DNA from: Rhizobium sp. S152
Lineage (GTDB): Bacteria; Pseudomonadota; Alphaproteobacteria; Rhizobiales; Rhizobiaceae
DNA length: 64,000 nucleotides
Reading direction: 5' to 3'
Assembly (NCBI RefSeq): GCF_030380735.1
Contig: NZ_JAUDRZ010000008.1
Location: 558,001-622,000 of the forward strand
Shown here: positions 55,004 through 63,894 of the stretch, in pieces
Position numbering within the stretch: the first letter of the stretch is position 1
Layout: each line of letters opens with the position of its first letter
The notes under the pieces: generated by a model
Told to the model about the DNA's origin: nothing
Databases searched by the model: none
The model's input: only the letters and a program-made list of their open reading frames with translations
Translations under genes and position numbers: made by a program

Positions 55004-55246
55004 ATGCCGATGGTAACCGTTTCCATTTCTCCGCTGCAGGCCGCCGATATCCGTACGGCTGTCGATAATGGCGACTATGCGTCCAGCAGCGAAGTCGTGC
55101 GTGAAGCATTGCGGCTGTGGGATGCAGCCCGCAAGCTTGACGGCTACAACAGTGGAATGCTCGATCACGATGGCGCGCATCTTGGCGGCAAGTGCGTGGC
55201 CGACATGTTCGCCGACCACGAGGCCGAGCATCGCCGGTCCGCCTAA
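55004..55246 (+). CDS. Orphan ParD/CopG-like antitoxin
   Basis: An 80-residue ribbon-helix-helix protein of the ParD family (V-T-V-S-I-S-P-L-Q-A-A-D-I, then N-G-D-Y-A-S-S-S-E-V-V-R-E-A-L-R-L-W). The C-terminus is Asp/His-rich and differs from toxin-binding tails. No ParE-like gene follows; a terminator starts 14 bases after the stop. It may be a stand-alone regulator or an antitoxin whose toxin is elsewhere. Confidence 0.8.
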   Translation: MPMVTVSISPLQAADIRTAVDNGDYASSSEVVREALRLWDAARKLDGYNSGMLDHDGAHLGGKCVADMFADHEAEHRRSA

Positions 55247-55260
55247 GGCCCGGCTCAACG

Positions 55261-55290
55261 AAAAGCGATCGGCCATGCCGGTCGCTTTTT
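55261..55290 (+). terminator. Terminator after the orphan ParD gene
   Basis: AAAAGCGA, loop with inner GC pairs, TCGCTTTTT, i.e. a stem followed by T residues, 14 bases after the ParD stop. Confidence 0.75.
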
Positions 55291-55387
55291 AGCGAACTTT
55301 CACAAAAGTTTCATACTGGAGAAAGGCTTCATTGACCCTTCTCCCGCAAGGTCCTGCGGAAAAATAATAATCACAGTGGAGAATGGC

Positions 55388-57193
55388 ATGTCCTTGGCTG
55401 CCACCGCCGAGCCCGCCCTCGTCCGTCGCTATGCCAGCGATCAGATCGTAACCCTTGCCAAACTCGTCGTCGAAAACGCTTTTCAGCCGATCGTTGAAAC
55501 CAACACCGGCGTCGCCTTCGGCTATGAATCGCTGATGCGCGGGCAGGACCGCATCGGTTTCAATTCGCCGCTCGAAATTCTCGATGAGGCCCACAGACAC
55601 GACCAGCTGCTACAGCTGGAGCAGATGGTGGCGAGCCGCGCGCTCGCGAAATTCGCGACGGTTCCCAATTTCGCCAATGCCACGCTGTTTCTCAACCTCG
55701 ATGTCCGCCTGATCCCCTATGGCGAACGGATCGTCGAAAGCCTGCTGCATCATCTAAAGCTCGCCAGCATCCCGCCATCCTCGATCTGCTTCGAGTTCTC
55801 CGAGCGGTTCGACAATACCAGCGTGCCGGAATTCTCGGCGCTGGTCTCGCTGCTGCGTAAGGCCGGTTTCAAGCTGGCGATCGACGATTTCGGTGTCGGC
55901 CACGGCGAGATGAAACTGCTCTGCGATTATCCCGTCGATTACCTCAAGGTCGACCGCCACTTCATCGCCGATATCGACGGCAGTCCGCGCAAGCGGCATC
56001 TGTTGAAGAACATCGTGCACATCGCCCACGTTCTCGGCACCCGCGTCATCGCCGAGGGTATCGAGACGGAAGCGGAATTCGTCGCCTGTCGCGAATTTGG
56101 CGTCGATCTCGTACAGGGCTGGTTCATCTCACGGCCGACCACGCATGTCTCCGAACTGGTGCCGTCCTTTCCGCATCTGCAGGACCTCGGCAAGAGCAAA
56201 CGCAACAACCAGTCGCTCGACGAAATCCTCATCCGCAAGCAGATCGAGGTGCTGCCCACCGTCTTCGAGAACGACACGATCGACAGCGTCTTCGAAGTCT
56301 TCCGCCGCAACCCGCAGCAGGCCTTCTTCCCGGTTCTCAACGCCAATGGCGAGCCGCGCGGCATCCTGCACGAGCGCCACCTGAAGGAATACATCTACCA
56401 CCCCTTCGGCCGCGATCTCCTGAAGAACAAGGTCTACGAGCGCACCATCTCCAACTTCGTCGAGATGGCGCCGATCGTCGGCCTGGATTCCGATGCCGAG
56501 CAGCTGATGGCGATCTTCGCCAATATGGAAGGCAGCAACTGCCTGCTCCTGACCGAGAACATGCGCTACGCCGGCGTCGTGTCGGCCGCCTCGCTCATCA
56601 AGGTCATGAACGAGAAGAAGCTGAAGACCGCGCAGGACCAGAACCCGCTGACCGGCCTGCCGGGCAACCATGCCATCCGCGATTTCATGCGCGACGCCAG
56701 CCGCGACGGCGATGATGTCAGGCACTTCTGCTACTGTGACTTCGACAACTTCAAGCCGTTCAACGATGCCTACGGCTTCCATCTCGGCGACCACGCCATT
56801 TCGCTCTTCGCGGCGCTGATGCGCCGTTATTTCTTCGCCGAACGCCACTTCCTCGGCCATGTCGGCGGCGACGATTTCTTCATCGGCGTGCGCGGCTGGA
56901 ACAAGGAAGAACTGACGGAGATCCTCGACCGCCTGATCGGCGATTTCCATGAGGATGTGCTGCATCTCTATTCCGATGCCGACCGTGCGGCAGGCCGCAT
57001 TCGCGGCCACGACCGCGCCGGCGTCGAAGCGCTCTTCCCGCTCATGCGCTGCTCGATCGGCGTGCTGGAATTGCCCGAGGGGCTCGTCATCGACGATATC
57101 AGCCGCGTCAGCGCCGCCATCGCGCAGATCAAGGCGGAAGCCAAGGAGAGCGACGAGGGGCTTGTCTTCCATCTTCTGGGCGAGGCGAATTGA
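55388..57193 (+). CDS. EAL-CBS-GGDEF cyclic di-GMP protein
   Basis: A 601-residue cytoplasmic protein. Order: EAL (about 30-260), two CBS motifs (about 285-420), GGDEF (about 435-595). EAL residues are largely kept: Y-E-S-L-M-R, F-L-N-L-D, F-E-F-S-E, I-D-D-F-G-V-G-H, the Lys in L-K-V-D and A-E-G-I-E. The GGDEF signature is V-G-G-D-D-F, active-like. CBS domains usually sense adenine nucleotides, so cyclic di-GMP turnover may respond to energy state. The ATG at 55388 follows GGAG; a GTG at 55376 is in frame. No membrane segment. Confidence 0.9.
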   Translation: MSLAATAEPALVRRYASDQIVTLAKLVVENAFQPIVETNTGVAFGYESLMRGQDRIGFNSPLEILDEAHRHDQLLQLEQMVASRALAKFATVPNFANATLFLNLDVRLIPYGERIVESLLHHLKLASIPPSSICFEFSERFDNTSVPEFSALVSLLRKAGFKLAIDDFGVGHGEMKLLCDYPVDYLKVDRHFIADIDGSPRKRHLLKNIVHIAHVLGTRVIAEGIETEAEFVACREFGVDLVQGWFISRPTTHVSELVPSFPHLQDLGKSKRNNQSLDEILIRKQIEVLPTVFENDTIDSVFEVFRRNPQQAFFPVLNANGEPRGILHERHLKEYIYHPFGRDLLKNKVYERTISNFVEMAPIVGLDSDAEQLMAIFANMEGSNCLLLTENMRYAGVVSAASLIKVMNEKKLKTAQDQNPLTGLPGNHAIRDFMRDASRDGDDVRHFCYCDFDNFKPFNDAYGFHLGDHAISLFAALMRRYFFAERHFLGHVGGDDFFIGVRGWNKEELTEILDRLIGDFHEDVLHLYSDADRAAGRIRGHDRAGVEALFPLMRCSIGVLELPEGLVIDDISRVSAAIAQIKAEAKESDEGLVFHLLGEAN

Positions 57194-57232
57194 CGCTCCG
57201 GCGCTTCCGGCCTTCTCAAGCCCCGAAAGCTG

Positions 57233-57254
57233 AACTATCTCCTCTCAGATAGGA
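57233..57254. promoter_or_regulatory. Inverted repeat upstream of the quinone oxidoreductase
   Basis: CTATCT (57235-57240), a 6-base spacer, AGATAG (57247-57252), ending 19 bases before the ATG. It could be a repressor site. No regulator gene is adjacent. Confidence 0.4.
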
Positions 57255-57271
57255 ACCGAGGAGATCCGTTC

Positions 57272-58267
57272 ATGCCCTTGCCCACGCACATGCGTTTCGT
57301 CGATCTGCCACGCTTGGGCGCGCCCGAGGTCATGACGATCGCGACCGGGCCGCTGCCGGTGCCGGGCGAGGGGCAGATCCTTGTCCGCACCGAGGCTATC
57401 GGCGTCAACCGGCCCGACGTGGCCCAGCGCCAGGGCAGCTATCCGCCGCCGAAGGACGCCAGCCCGATCCTCGGCCTCGAACTGGCCGGCGAGGTCGCGG
57501 CCATCGGCCCCGGCGTTACCGGCTATTCGATCGGTGACAAGGTCTGCGGTCTCGCCAATGGCGGCGCCTATGCCGAATATGGCCTGCTGCCCGCGGGCCA
57601 GGCCTTGCCCTATCCCAAGGGCTTCGATGCGGTGAAGGCCGCGGCCCTGCCGGAAAACTATTTTACCGTCTGGGCCAACCTCTTCCAGATGGCCGGCCTT
57701 ACAGAGGGGGAAACCGTGCTCATCCACGGCGGCTCCAGCGGCATCGGCACGACGGCCATCCAGCTTGCCCGCGCCTTCGGCGCCGAGGTCTTCACGACCG
57801 CCGGTTCCACCGAGAAATGCGAAGCCTGCGTCAAGCTTGGGGCCAAGCGCGCCATCAACTACAAGACCGAGGATTTCGCCGAGATCGTCAAGGCGGAGAC
57901 CGGGGAGGGTGTCGATATCATCCTGGACATGATCGGCGCCGCTTATTTCGAAAAGAACCTCGCCTCGCTCGCGAGGGATGGCTGCCTCTCCATCATCGCC
58001 TTTCTCGGCGGTGCGGTGGCCGAAAAGGTCAACCTGGCGCCGATCATGGTCAAGCGCCTGACCGTCACCGGCTCGACGCTGCGTCCGCGCACCGGGGAGG
58101 AGAAGCGCGCCATTCGCGACGATCTCCTCTCGCACGTCTGGCCGCTGTTAGACGAGGGCAAGGTTGCCCCTGTCATCCATCAGACCTTCGCCTTCGAAGA
58201 TGTCGTCGCCGCCCATCGCCTGATGGAGACGAGCAACCACATCGGCAAGATCATGCTGCGTCTCTGA
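57272..58267 (+). CDS. NAD(P)H:quinone oxidoreductase, QOR/PIG3-like
   Basis: A 331-residue zinc-free medium-chain dehydrogenase/reductase. The N-terminal catalytic domain has [17 protein letters not shown] (a QOR/PIG3 mark), and the nucleotide-binding motif is [14 protein letters not shown] (about 151-164). No zinc-ligand His-Glu pair is seen. It reduces quinones or enones with NADPH. RBS GAGGAGATC precedes the ATG. It converges with an MFS gene (3 bases). Confidence 0.9.
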   Translation: MPLPTHMRFVDLPRLGAPEVMTIATGPLPVPGEGQILVRTEAIGVNRPDVAQRQGSYPPPKDASPILGLELAGEVAAIGPGVTGYSIGDKVCGLANGGAYAEYGLLPAGQALPYPKGFDAVKAAALPENYFTVWANLFQMAGLTEGETVLIHGGSSGIGTTAIQLARAFGAEVFTTAGSTEKCEACVKLGAKRAINYKTEDFAEIVKAETGEGVDIILDMIGAAYFEKNLASLARDGCLSIIAFLGGAVAEKVNLAPIMVKRLTVTGSTLRPRTGEEKRAIRDDLLSHVWPLLDEGKVAPVIHQTFAFEDVVAAHRLMETSNHIGKIMLRL

Positions 58268-58270
58268 CGA

Positions 58271-59716
58271 TCAGGCTGCCGCCGGCTCTTGCGTCTTGTT
58301 GCCGGCGGTCTGGATCGACAGCGAGATCAGGATCGTCACGATCCCCGGCAACGCCATCAGCACGAATAGCCAGTGTGCGGCCGATATTCCGCCGGCGATG
58401 CCATCAGGCGCAAGCAGGCCGGTGCTGTTGACGATGACGCCCGCGAAAGCCGCGCCGAATGCGCTGCCGAGCGACTGAACGGTGGTGATTGCCGCCGAAG
58501 CCTTGTCCTGCTCCGAGGTGGCGACGATGCGAAGCACCTTGGTCACCAGATGTGCCCAGCCGAGCCCGACTCCGAACCCCATCAGAAACATGAATATGAC
58601 GGCGGGCGCGAGCAGCACGAGGCTGCCGGCCTGGTTGTCCCGCGCCAGAAAGATCGCCAGCGCCGCGACCGCAATCGTTTCGACCACGCAGCCGGCGACG
58701 ATCGCGCGGCCGGCGCGCCTGCCCGAAAGCGAGGCGCTGAGGAACGCGGCTGCCGTCCAGCCGAGCGCCACGAGCGCTGTGAGATAGCCCGATTCCAGGG
58801 GGCTGACACCGTGCAGCGACTGCAGGAAATAGGGAATGTAGATGTCGCTGGTCAGCACCAGCATCAGCAGGAACATCGTCAGATAGACCCGGGCGATCGG
58901 CATGCCAAAGGTGACGGCGCCTGATGGCAGCAGGCGGTTTTCACTCCGTCGTTCGATCCCGAGCATGGCAAGCACGGCGACAAGCGATGCCGCGACCAGC
59001 AGCGCCTTCGACTGCGTGGCCTCGATCGTGCCGGCGATGCTGACCAGAAGCACGGCAGCGAGCAACAGCCCGATCTGCGTGATCGGCGTGCGGCCGGGAG
59101 CCCGGTCGTCATGCGCGGAGGGAAGAAGCAGGGGTGCCAGTACGGCCATGAGTACACTAACCGGAACAATCAGCATGAAGGCATGTCGCCAGGCGCTTCC
59201 ATCGGAGAACAGGCCGCCGAGGCTCGGGCCGAGCAGCGTCGCCACGCCCCAGATCGCGGCGTAGAGCGTCGAAGCCTTGCGCCACAGATGCTCGGGATAG
59301 GCAAAGCGGATGAAGGCATAGGCAAGCCCGCCCAAAGCGCCAGCCCCGAACCCCTGCACGGCGCGTCCGGCCAGAATGACCGGCATGGAGGGCGCCAGCG
59401 CGCAGATCAGGCTGCCGGCGGCAAACATCAGCGCGCCGGCCACGTAAACCGTGCGCAGGCCGATCCCGCGCGGTCGCATGGCGACGAAGATGGAGCCGAG
59501 CACAGCGGAAGCGACGAAAAGCGTCGTCACCCAGGAGAGCAGTTCCAGCCCGCCGATATCGCGCACGATCGATGGCGCGATGGTCGCCATGATGTAGGCT
59601 TCGACCGCATAGAGCGTCACGCCGCCGCCGAGCATCAGCGTGGCGGCCAGAACCGGCCTGGAAAAGAGATGAAAGACGGAGGAGCGCTCCGTCGCGACGT
59701 CATCGATGCTGCTCAT
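58271..59716 (-). CDS. MFS transporter, drug:H+ antiporter type
   Basis: A 481-residue membrane protein with about 14 hydrophobic helices of the DHA2-like (EmrB/QacA) branch. Marks are the G-x-x-x-D/E-x-Y-I-M-A-T-I-A-P-S-I first helix, the A-G-R-A-V-Q-G-F-G-A-G-A motif and a W-G-V-A-T-L-L-G-P-S-L-G-G antiporter motif C. The substrate is unknown. The start at 59716 begins M-S-S-I-D-D; the open frame runs far upstream, but that part is antisense to the next gene. A small gap separates it from another MFS gene. Confidence 0.87.
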   Translation of the reverse strand: MSSIDDVATERSSVFHLFSRPVLAATLMLGGGVTLYAVEAYIMATIAPSIVRDIGGLELLSWVTTLFVASAVLGSIFVAMRPRGIGLRTVYVAGALMFAAGSLICALAPSMPVILAGRAVQGFGAGALGGLAYAFIRFAYPEHLWRKASTLYAAIWGVATLLGPSLGGLFSDGSAWRHAFMLIVPVSVLMAVLAPLLLPSAHDDRAPGRTPITQIGLLLAAVLLVSIAGTIEATQSKALLVAASLVAVLAMLGIERRSENRLLPSGAVTFGMPIARVYLTMFLLMLVLTSDIYIPYFLQSLHGVSPLESGYLTALVALGWTAAAFLSASLSGRRAGRAIVAGCVVETIAVAALAIFLARDNQAGSLVLLAPAVIFMFLMGFGVGLGWAHLVTKVLRIVATSEQDKASAAITTVQSLGSAFGAAFAGVIVNSTGLLAPDGIAGGISAAHWLFVLMALPGIVTILISLSIQTAGNKTQEPAAA

Positions 59717-59784
59717 GCGGAATGCCTTGAATGTTTCCTGGAGAGTCTTTTGCAAGTTATAACGCAGCACGCAGCCGGGCACGG

Positions 59785-60999
59785 TTAGGCCGTTTGCCGG
59801 GAGGTTCGCGGGGTTCGTTCGAGAAACAGCAGCAGCCCGATCGAGCCAAGCCCGATCGCAGCCGCGAAGATCGCCGTGCCGGAATAGCCGGTGAAGCCGG
59901 TACCGATAGCGAAGACCGACGCGCTCAAGCCGTTGGCGATGAAGGTGTTGACCGAGATCAGCGAGCTCCCAAGCCCCGGTCGATCGGCGATCAGGTCTTG
60001 CAGGTAGGTGATGGGAACGCTGAGGATCGCCGCCGCGCCGCAGGCATTGATCGGCACCAGTGCGTAGATCTGCCAGGGCGCCGAGGCGAATCCGAGAAGG
60101 ACCAGATAGAGACAGTAGATCGTGGCCCCGAACGCCAGCACATGTACGCTGCGAAACCGCCGCTGCAGCCCGCCCCACATCATCATGAAGGGCATCTCCA
60201 GGAAGGCGACGAGGCCTGCCATGAAGCCGACATCGACGACGCTGCCGCCGGCCGAGTGTGTGATGATCAGCGGCGACACCACCGAGCTCACGCGCTGCAG
60301 TCCGAGAAGCGAGGCGATGATGCCGATCCGCGCCAGCACATGCGGTGACAGCAGCCGGCCGAGCGACGAAAAGAACCCGATATGTACGGGCGGCGGCCCC
60401 TCGCGTTTCGGCGCCGGCTTGGCGACGAACAGGTAGAGAGAGAAGCAGACGAGGCTCGCAAGGCCGGCGATCCCATAGGCTGGCATCATCGATTGCGAAT
60501 GGATGAGATAGAGCCCGATCAGCCCCGGCGCCAGCGCCCACGAACCGGAGAACAGGGCGCGCACGGTCGAGGTTATCGCCGCCGCCTGTCCCCGGTCCAT
60601 GGTGTTCGTCGTGGTACGGATGCTGGCGAACAGGATCGAATAGGTGGAATTGCTGATGGGAATGAGCACCAACATCGAGAACACGAAGACGGCCGCCGTG
60701 CGGAACTCGTAGATCATGCCGAAACCCAGCATGCCCGAGATCGACAGCGCAAGGACCAGCGGGCGCCGGTCGCTAAGCTTGTCGGACCAGATGCCGAGCG
60801 TAAGGCTGGTGCAGACATTGACCGCCGCCGCCAGGAAGATCAGCCCGGAATAGGCCCGGTCCGAAAGCCCGAGCTCGTTGATCCCGATGATCGACTGATA
60901 CGGCATCGTCGACGCATAGGTGAAGGCAAGCGCGATCAGCGTCAGCGTCGGAATACGGATCCTGACGTCGCGGAGGATGGAAGAAAAAGCGGATGGCAT
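59785..60999 (-). CDS. MFS transporter, sugar-efflux (SET)-like
   Basis: A 404-residue, 12-helix MFS protein with A-F-T-Y-A-S-T-M-P-Y-Q-S-I-I-G in helix 1 and the motif A region D-K-L-S-D-R-R-P-L. Length and sequence resemble the sugar-efflux SetA/SotB-like group. RBS AGGGAA precedes the ATG at 60999. It is followed by the DHA2-type MFS gene after 68 bases in the same direction; they may be cotranscribed. Substrate is unknown. Confidence 0.82.
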   Translation of the reverse strand: MPSAFSSILRDVRIRIPTLTLIALAFTYASTMPYQSIIGINELGLSDRAYSGLIFLAAAVNVCTSLTLGIWSDKLSDRRPLVLALSISGMLGFGMIYEFRTAAVFVFSMLVLIPISNSTYSILFASIRTTTNTMDRGQAAAITSTVRALFSGSWALAPGLIGLYLIHSQSMMPAYGIAGLASLVCFSLYLFVAKPAPKREGPPPVHIGFFSSLGRLLSPHVLARIGIIASLLGLQRVSSVVSPLIITHSAGGSVVDVGFMAGLVAFLEMPFMMMWGGLQRRFRSVHVLAFGATIYCLYLVLLGFASAPWQIYALVPINACGAAAILSVPITYLQDLIADRPGLGSSLISVNTFIANGLSASVFAIGTGFTGYSGTAIFAAAIGLGSIGLLLFLERTPRTSRQTA

Positions 61000-61114
61000 G
61001 GCGTGATTCCCTATGCCCCAGCTATAAATCAGTAGTGTGCTTTCGAATAAGCAAAGTTTGTGATGGCGCAGGTCAAATCGCGTGATGAGTGGTCGGATTT
61101 CGTGATTGCCGGCT

Positions 61115-61852
61115 CTACAGCCCAATCCGCCCGAATGCCGGGATCTTGACTCCCGGATTGGCGACATCGACACCCGCGACCAGTCCCATGAAATGCACCT
61201 CGAAGCCGCTGCGCGCGCCGGCGGCGATGCCGACGAGCCCGTAGAGCGTCGCGTGCATGTCGCGGCCATCGGCATCGACCTCGAACATCCGGCCATCCGT
61301 CAGGAAATCGCGGCCCACGGCATCGGGCGGCAGCACCGCGCCGAGGTCGGGCACCGCCCTCAGCACATGGGCGACGAAGCTGTTGGAATTCGGGCCGGGA
61401 TAGATTCTGTAGTCGCCGACGCCGGAATAGGGGTAGGACTGGATCGCGCTCTCGACGGCGGGAATGAGCCGGGTTGCCTCGGCCCCCTTGATCCCGCGCA
61501 CGATGCGTGGCCGGTTCGAATACCAGTAGGCATCCGCCACGTAGTTGTTGCGGCGGATCGGCGAACCCCAGCCGACCTTGTCGTAGCGGTTATAGGCGGT
61601 ATCGCCAGAAGCCTTCGTCACGATCCAGGAATGGCTGGCGACGGCGCCTTTCAGCCCGCCGGTGCTCGCCGACATGATGTAGATCGCCGCCTCGCTATCC
61701 GCATCCGCTTTCGGCAGCACGCCCGCGGTGCCCCAATCGGCCTCGCGCCAGCTCTTCGGATGCTCCTGCAGCGACCACCAGCCGGCGGCCGCAAGCGCGG
61801 GAAGGATGTAGATGACGAGAATGAGGAGCAGGAGCCGTTTGAGATGACGCAT
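61115..61852 (-). CDS. DUF3750 domain-containing protein
   Basis: A 245-residue protein with one N-terminal membrane helix (R-H-L-K-R-L-L-L-L-I-L-V-I-Y-I-L-P-A-L, about 2-24) and a periplasmic domain of family DUF3750, marked by S-A-S-T-G-G-L-K-G, H-S-W-I-V-T-K, W-Y-S-N-R-P, and P-Y-S-G-V-G-D-Y-R-I-Y-P-G-P-N-S-N-S-F-V. Asn/Ser-rich end motifs suggest a papain- or transglutaminase-like fold, but this is not certain. The start at 61852 is chosen for the helix; ATG 61897 is possible. Function is unknown. Confidence 0.8.
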   Translation of the reverse strand: MRHLKRLLLLILVIYILPALAAAGWWSLQEHPKSWREADWGTAGVLPKADADSEAAIYIMSASTGGLKGAVASHSWIVTKASGDTAYNRYDKVGWGSPIRRNNYVADAYWYSNRPRIVRGIKGAEATRLIPAVESAIQSYPYSGVGDYRIYPGPNSNSFVAHVLRAVPDLGAVLPPDAVGRDFLTDGRMFEVDADGRDMHATLYGLVGIAAGARSGFEVHFMGLVAGVDVANPGVKIPAFGRIGL

Positions 61853-61996
61853 GGAAACGCCGGTGACCTTCCGATGGCGGGGTTGCGGGTGGACCATTCA
61901 CGGCCAGGGTGGCGCAATTGAGCCTTCTTTCCGGGGTTGCTTTATCACGCCCATCCTCTAAGGCTGGCAGCCTCTCAGAACAGCAGGAAACCCGCC

Positions 61997-63004
61997 ATGA
62001 ACAATCCCGTTACCGTCGAAGTCACCCGTGGCGCGCTCGTCGAAAGCCGGCATCGCGGATCGGTGATTGCGGTCGATGGCGACGGCACGGTCGTGTTCTC
62101 GCTGGGCGATGTCGATGCCGGCGTCTTTCCGCGCTCGGCATGCAAGGCCATGCAGGCGCTGCCGCTGGTCGAAGGCGGGGCGGCGGATGCCTATGGCTTC
62201 GGCAACAGGGAGCTTGCGCTCGCCTGTTCCTCGCACAATGGCGAGGAGGAGCACGTTGCGCTCGCCGCTTCCATGCTGGCCCGCGCCGGTCGTGACGTCG
62301 AAACGCTGGAATGCGGCGCCCACTGGTCGTCGAGCCAGAAGGTGCTGATCAGGCAGGTCCGCAGCATGGACAAGCCGACGGCCCTTCACAACAATTGCTC
62401 CGGCAAGCATGCGGGCTTCGTCTGCACCTGCTGCCATGGCGGCATCGATCCAAAGGGCTATGTCGGCTATGATCACCCGTTGCAGCAGGAGATCCGCGGC
62501 GCGATGGAAAACCTCACCGGCGCCGTGCTCGGCCACGACAATTGCGGCACCGACGGCTGCTCGATCCCGACCTACGCCGTTCCGCTGCGCGGCCTCGCGC
62601 ACGGCTTCGCGAAGATGGCGACCGGGGCCGGCCTCGAGCCGCTGCGCGCCAAGGCCTCGCGTCGTCTGATCGAGGCCTGCATGGCCGAACCCTTCTATGT
62701 CGCCGGCACCGGCCGCGCCTGCACGGCGCTGATGCAGGTCGCACCCGGCCGCATCTTCGCCAAGACGGGCGCCGAGGGTGTCTTCTGCGCCGCCGTTCCC
62801 GAGCAGGGCATCGCCATCGCACTGAAGTGCGACGACGGCCATTCGCGCGCCGCCGAGGTGATGGTCGCCGCCACGCTCGCCCGCTTCTTCGAGAAGGACA
62901 GCGAGATTCGCGCCGCCCTGGAGGCCATGGCCACCGTGAGCATGCGCAATTGGAACGGCATCCATGTCGGCGACGTTCGCGCTGCGGCTGTGCTGGCAGC
63001 ATAG
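61997..63004 (+). CDS. Class 3 (R. etli ReAV-type) L-asparaginase
   Basis: Hydrolyses asparagine to aspartate and ammonia. The 335-residue protein is of the Asparaginase_II family (PF06089), unlike E. coli-type asparaginases. It shows S47-x2-K50 (R-S-A-C-K), Ser79-His80, the metal-site Cys134-x2-Lys137 (N-N-C-S-G-K-H-A-G) and Cys188. These align with Ser48, Lys51, Ser80, Cys135, Lys138 and Cys189 reported for Rhizobium etli ReAV, offset by one. No signal peptide. The start at 61997 is the family start; 20 upstream codons are spurious. Confidence 0.9.
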   Translation: MNNPVTVEVTRGALVESRHRGSVIAVDGDGTVVFSLGDVDAGVFPRSACKAMQALPLVEGGAADAYGFGNRELALACSSHNGEEEHVALAASMLARAGRDVETLECGAHWSSSQKVLIRQVRSMDKPTALHNNCSGKHAGFVCTCCHGGIDPKGYVGYDHPLQQEIRGAMENLTGAVLGHDNCGTDGCSIPTYAVPLRGLAHGFAKMATGAGLEPLRAKASRRLIEACMAEPFYVAGTGRACTALMQVAPGRIFAKTGAEGVFCAAVPEQGIAIALKCDDGHSRAAEVMVAATLARFFEKDSEIRAALEAMATVSMRNWNGIHVGDVRAAAVLAA

Positions 63005-63010
63005 GTCGTG

Positions 63011-63029
63011 CCGAAATGATGCATTTCGG
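63011..63029. terminator. Hairpin after the asparaginase gene
   Basis: CCGAAAT-GATGC-ATTTCGG, a 7-bp stem with 5-base loop, 7 bases after the stop. The T tail is poor, so factor-dependent ending is possible. Confidence 0.45.
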
Positions 63030-63144
63030 TGATGAAATGTAGAATTAACTAATGCATGCGAAACTAAGCTCCGCGACAACGCATGCGGTTCTTCTGATTT
63101 AAGGTACGCTTGGCACAGTATATCGAACGCCATGAGGGCAGGAT

Positions 63145-63894
63145 ATGTTTGCAGGCCGCTATCTCTGGTGGATGCTGATCGCGATCGCGGTCTTCCTGTT
63201 CTTCACCATGTGCTTCGATTACGTGACCTGGCTGAGCGTCGTCATCTCCGGCTGCACTCGCGTTGCCGGTTCCTGCGGACCGCTGATCTTGACCATGTCG
63301 GGCTCGATGAAACCTTCCGGCGTCTATCTCGCCGGCGGCATCATCCTCGTCGTCACCTTCGCGCGCATCCACTATATTGGGTTGAACTGGTTATGGGCGC
63401 TGGTCGCCGCCGTCTGGTTCGTGGCATCCGCGCCGTTCCCGTTGCTTCTGGCGAGCGGCTGGACCGGCCAGCTGAAGCCACAGGCCGTGCTCGAAGCGCT
63501 GCCGGTCTCGTTCCTGTTTCTCGTCACCTTCTGCATCTACATCTGCTCCGCCTTCGAGGAGAGCGGTACCAAACCATTCGGTGCCTGGCGGCCGGTGCGC
63601 CTGGCGGCGCATCTTTCGGCCATCTATTGCGCGCTGCTGGCACTCGCCGAGACCTCCGCCTTCGCGACGATCCCCAGCCGCATGCTGGGAGAGCCCGGTT
63701 TGACGGCAGTCGTCGCCGGCCTGCAACCGGGCCTTCAGGATATCCTGACGCTCGGTTCCAACGACCGTATGCTGGCGCTGATCGCCTTGGGGATCTTCGT
63801 CGGCTGCATAGCGCTCAGTATCCTGCAGGAACACCGCGACGCCCTGCATGCCCGTTTCGTTCAGCCGATCATGCTTCGCGGATCGCGACATTGA
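63145..63894 (+). CDS. Multi-pass membrane protein, unknown function
   Basis: A 249-residue protein with six hydrophobic helices (about 8-30, 58-76, 80-102, 118-138, 152-172, 208-226). Several cysteines sit in the first loop (S-G-C-T-R-V-A-G-S-C-G). It ends in a basic tail. RBS AGGAT precedes the ATG. It is not a recognised transporter family. It overlaps the 3' end of the partial minus-strand gene by 26 bases. Confidence 0.7.
   Translation: MFAGRYLWWMLIAIAVFLFFTMCFDYVTWLSVVISGCTRVAGSCGPLILTMSGSMKPSGVYLAGGIILVVTFARIHYIGLNWLWALVAAVWFVASAPFPLLLASGWTGQLKPQAVLEALPVSFLFLVTFCIYICSAFEESGTKPFGAWRPVRLAAHLSAIYCALLALAETSAFATIPSRMLGEPGLTAVVAGLQPGLQDILTLGSNDRMLALIALGIFVGCIALSILQEHRDALHARFVQPIMLRGSRH

Noticed and set aside
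58271..60541. Apparent 756-aa fusion extending the DHA2-type transporter upstream
   Set aside because: The extra 275 codons are antisense-frame overlap with the SET-like transporter gene in another frame. The transporter starts normally at 59716.
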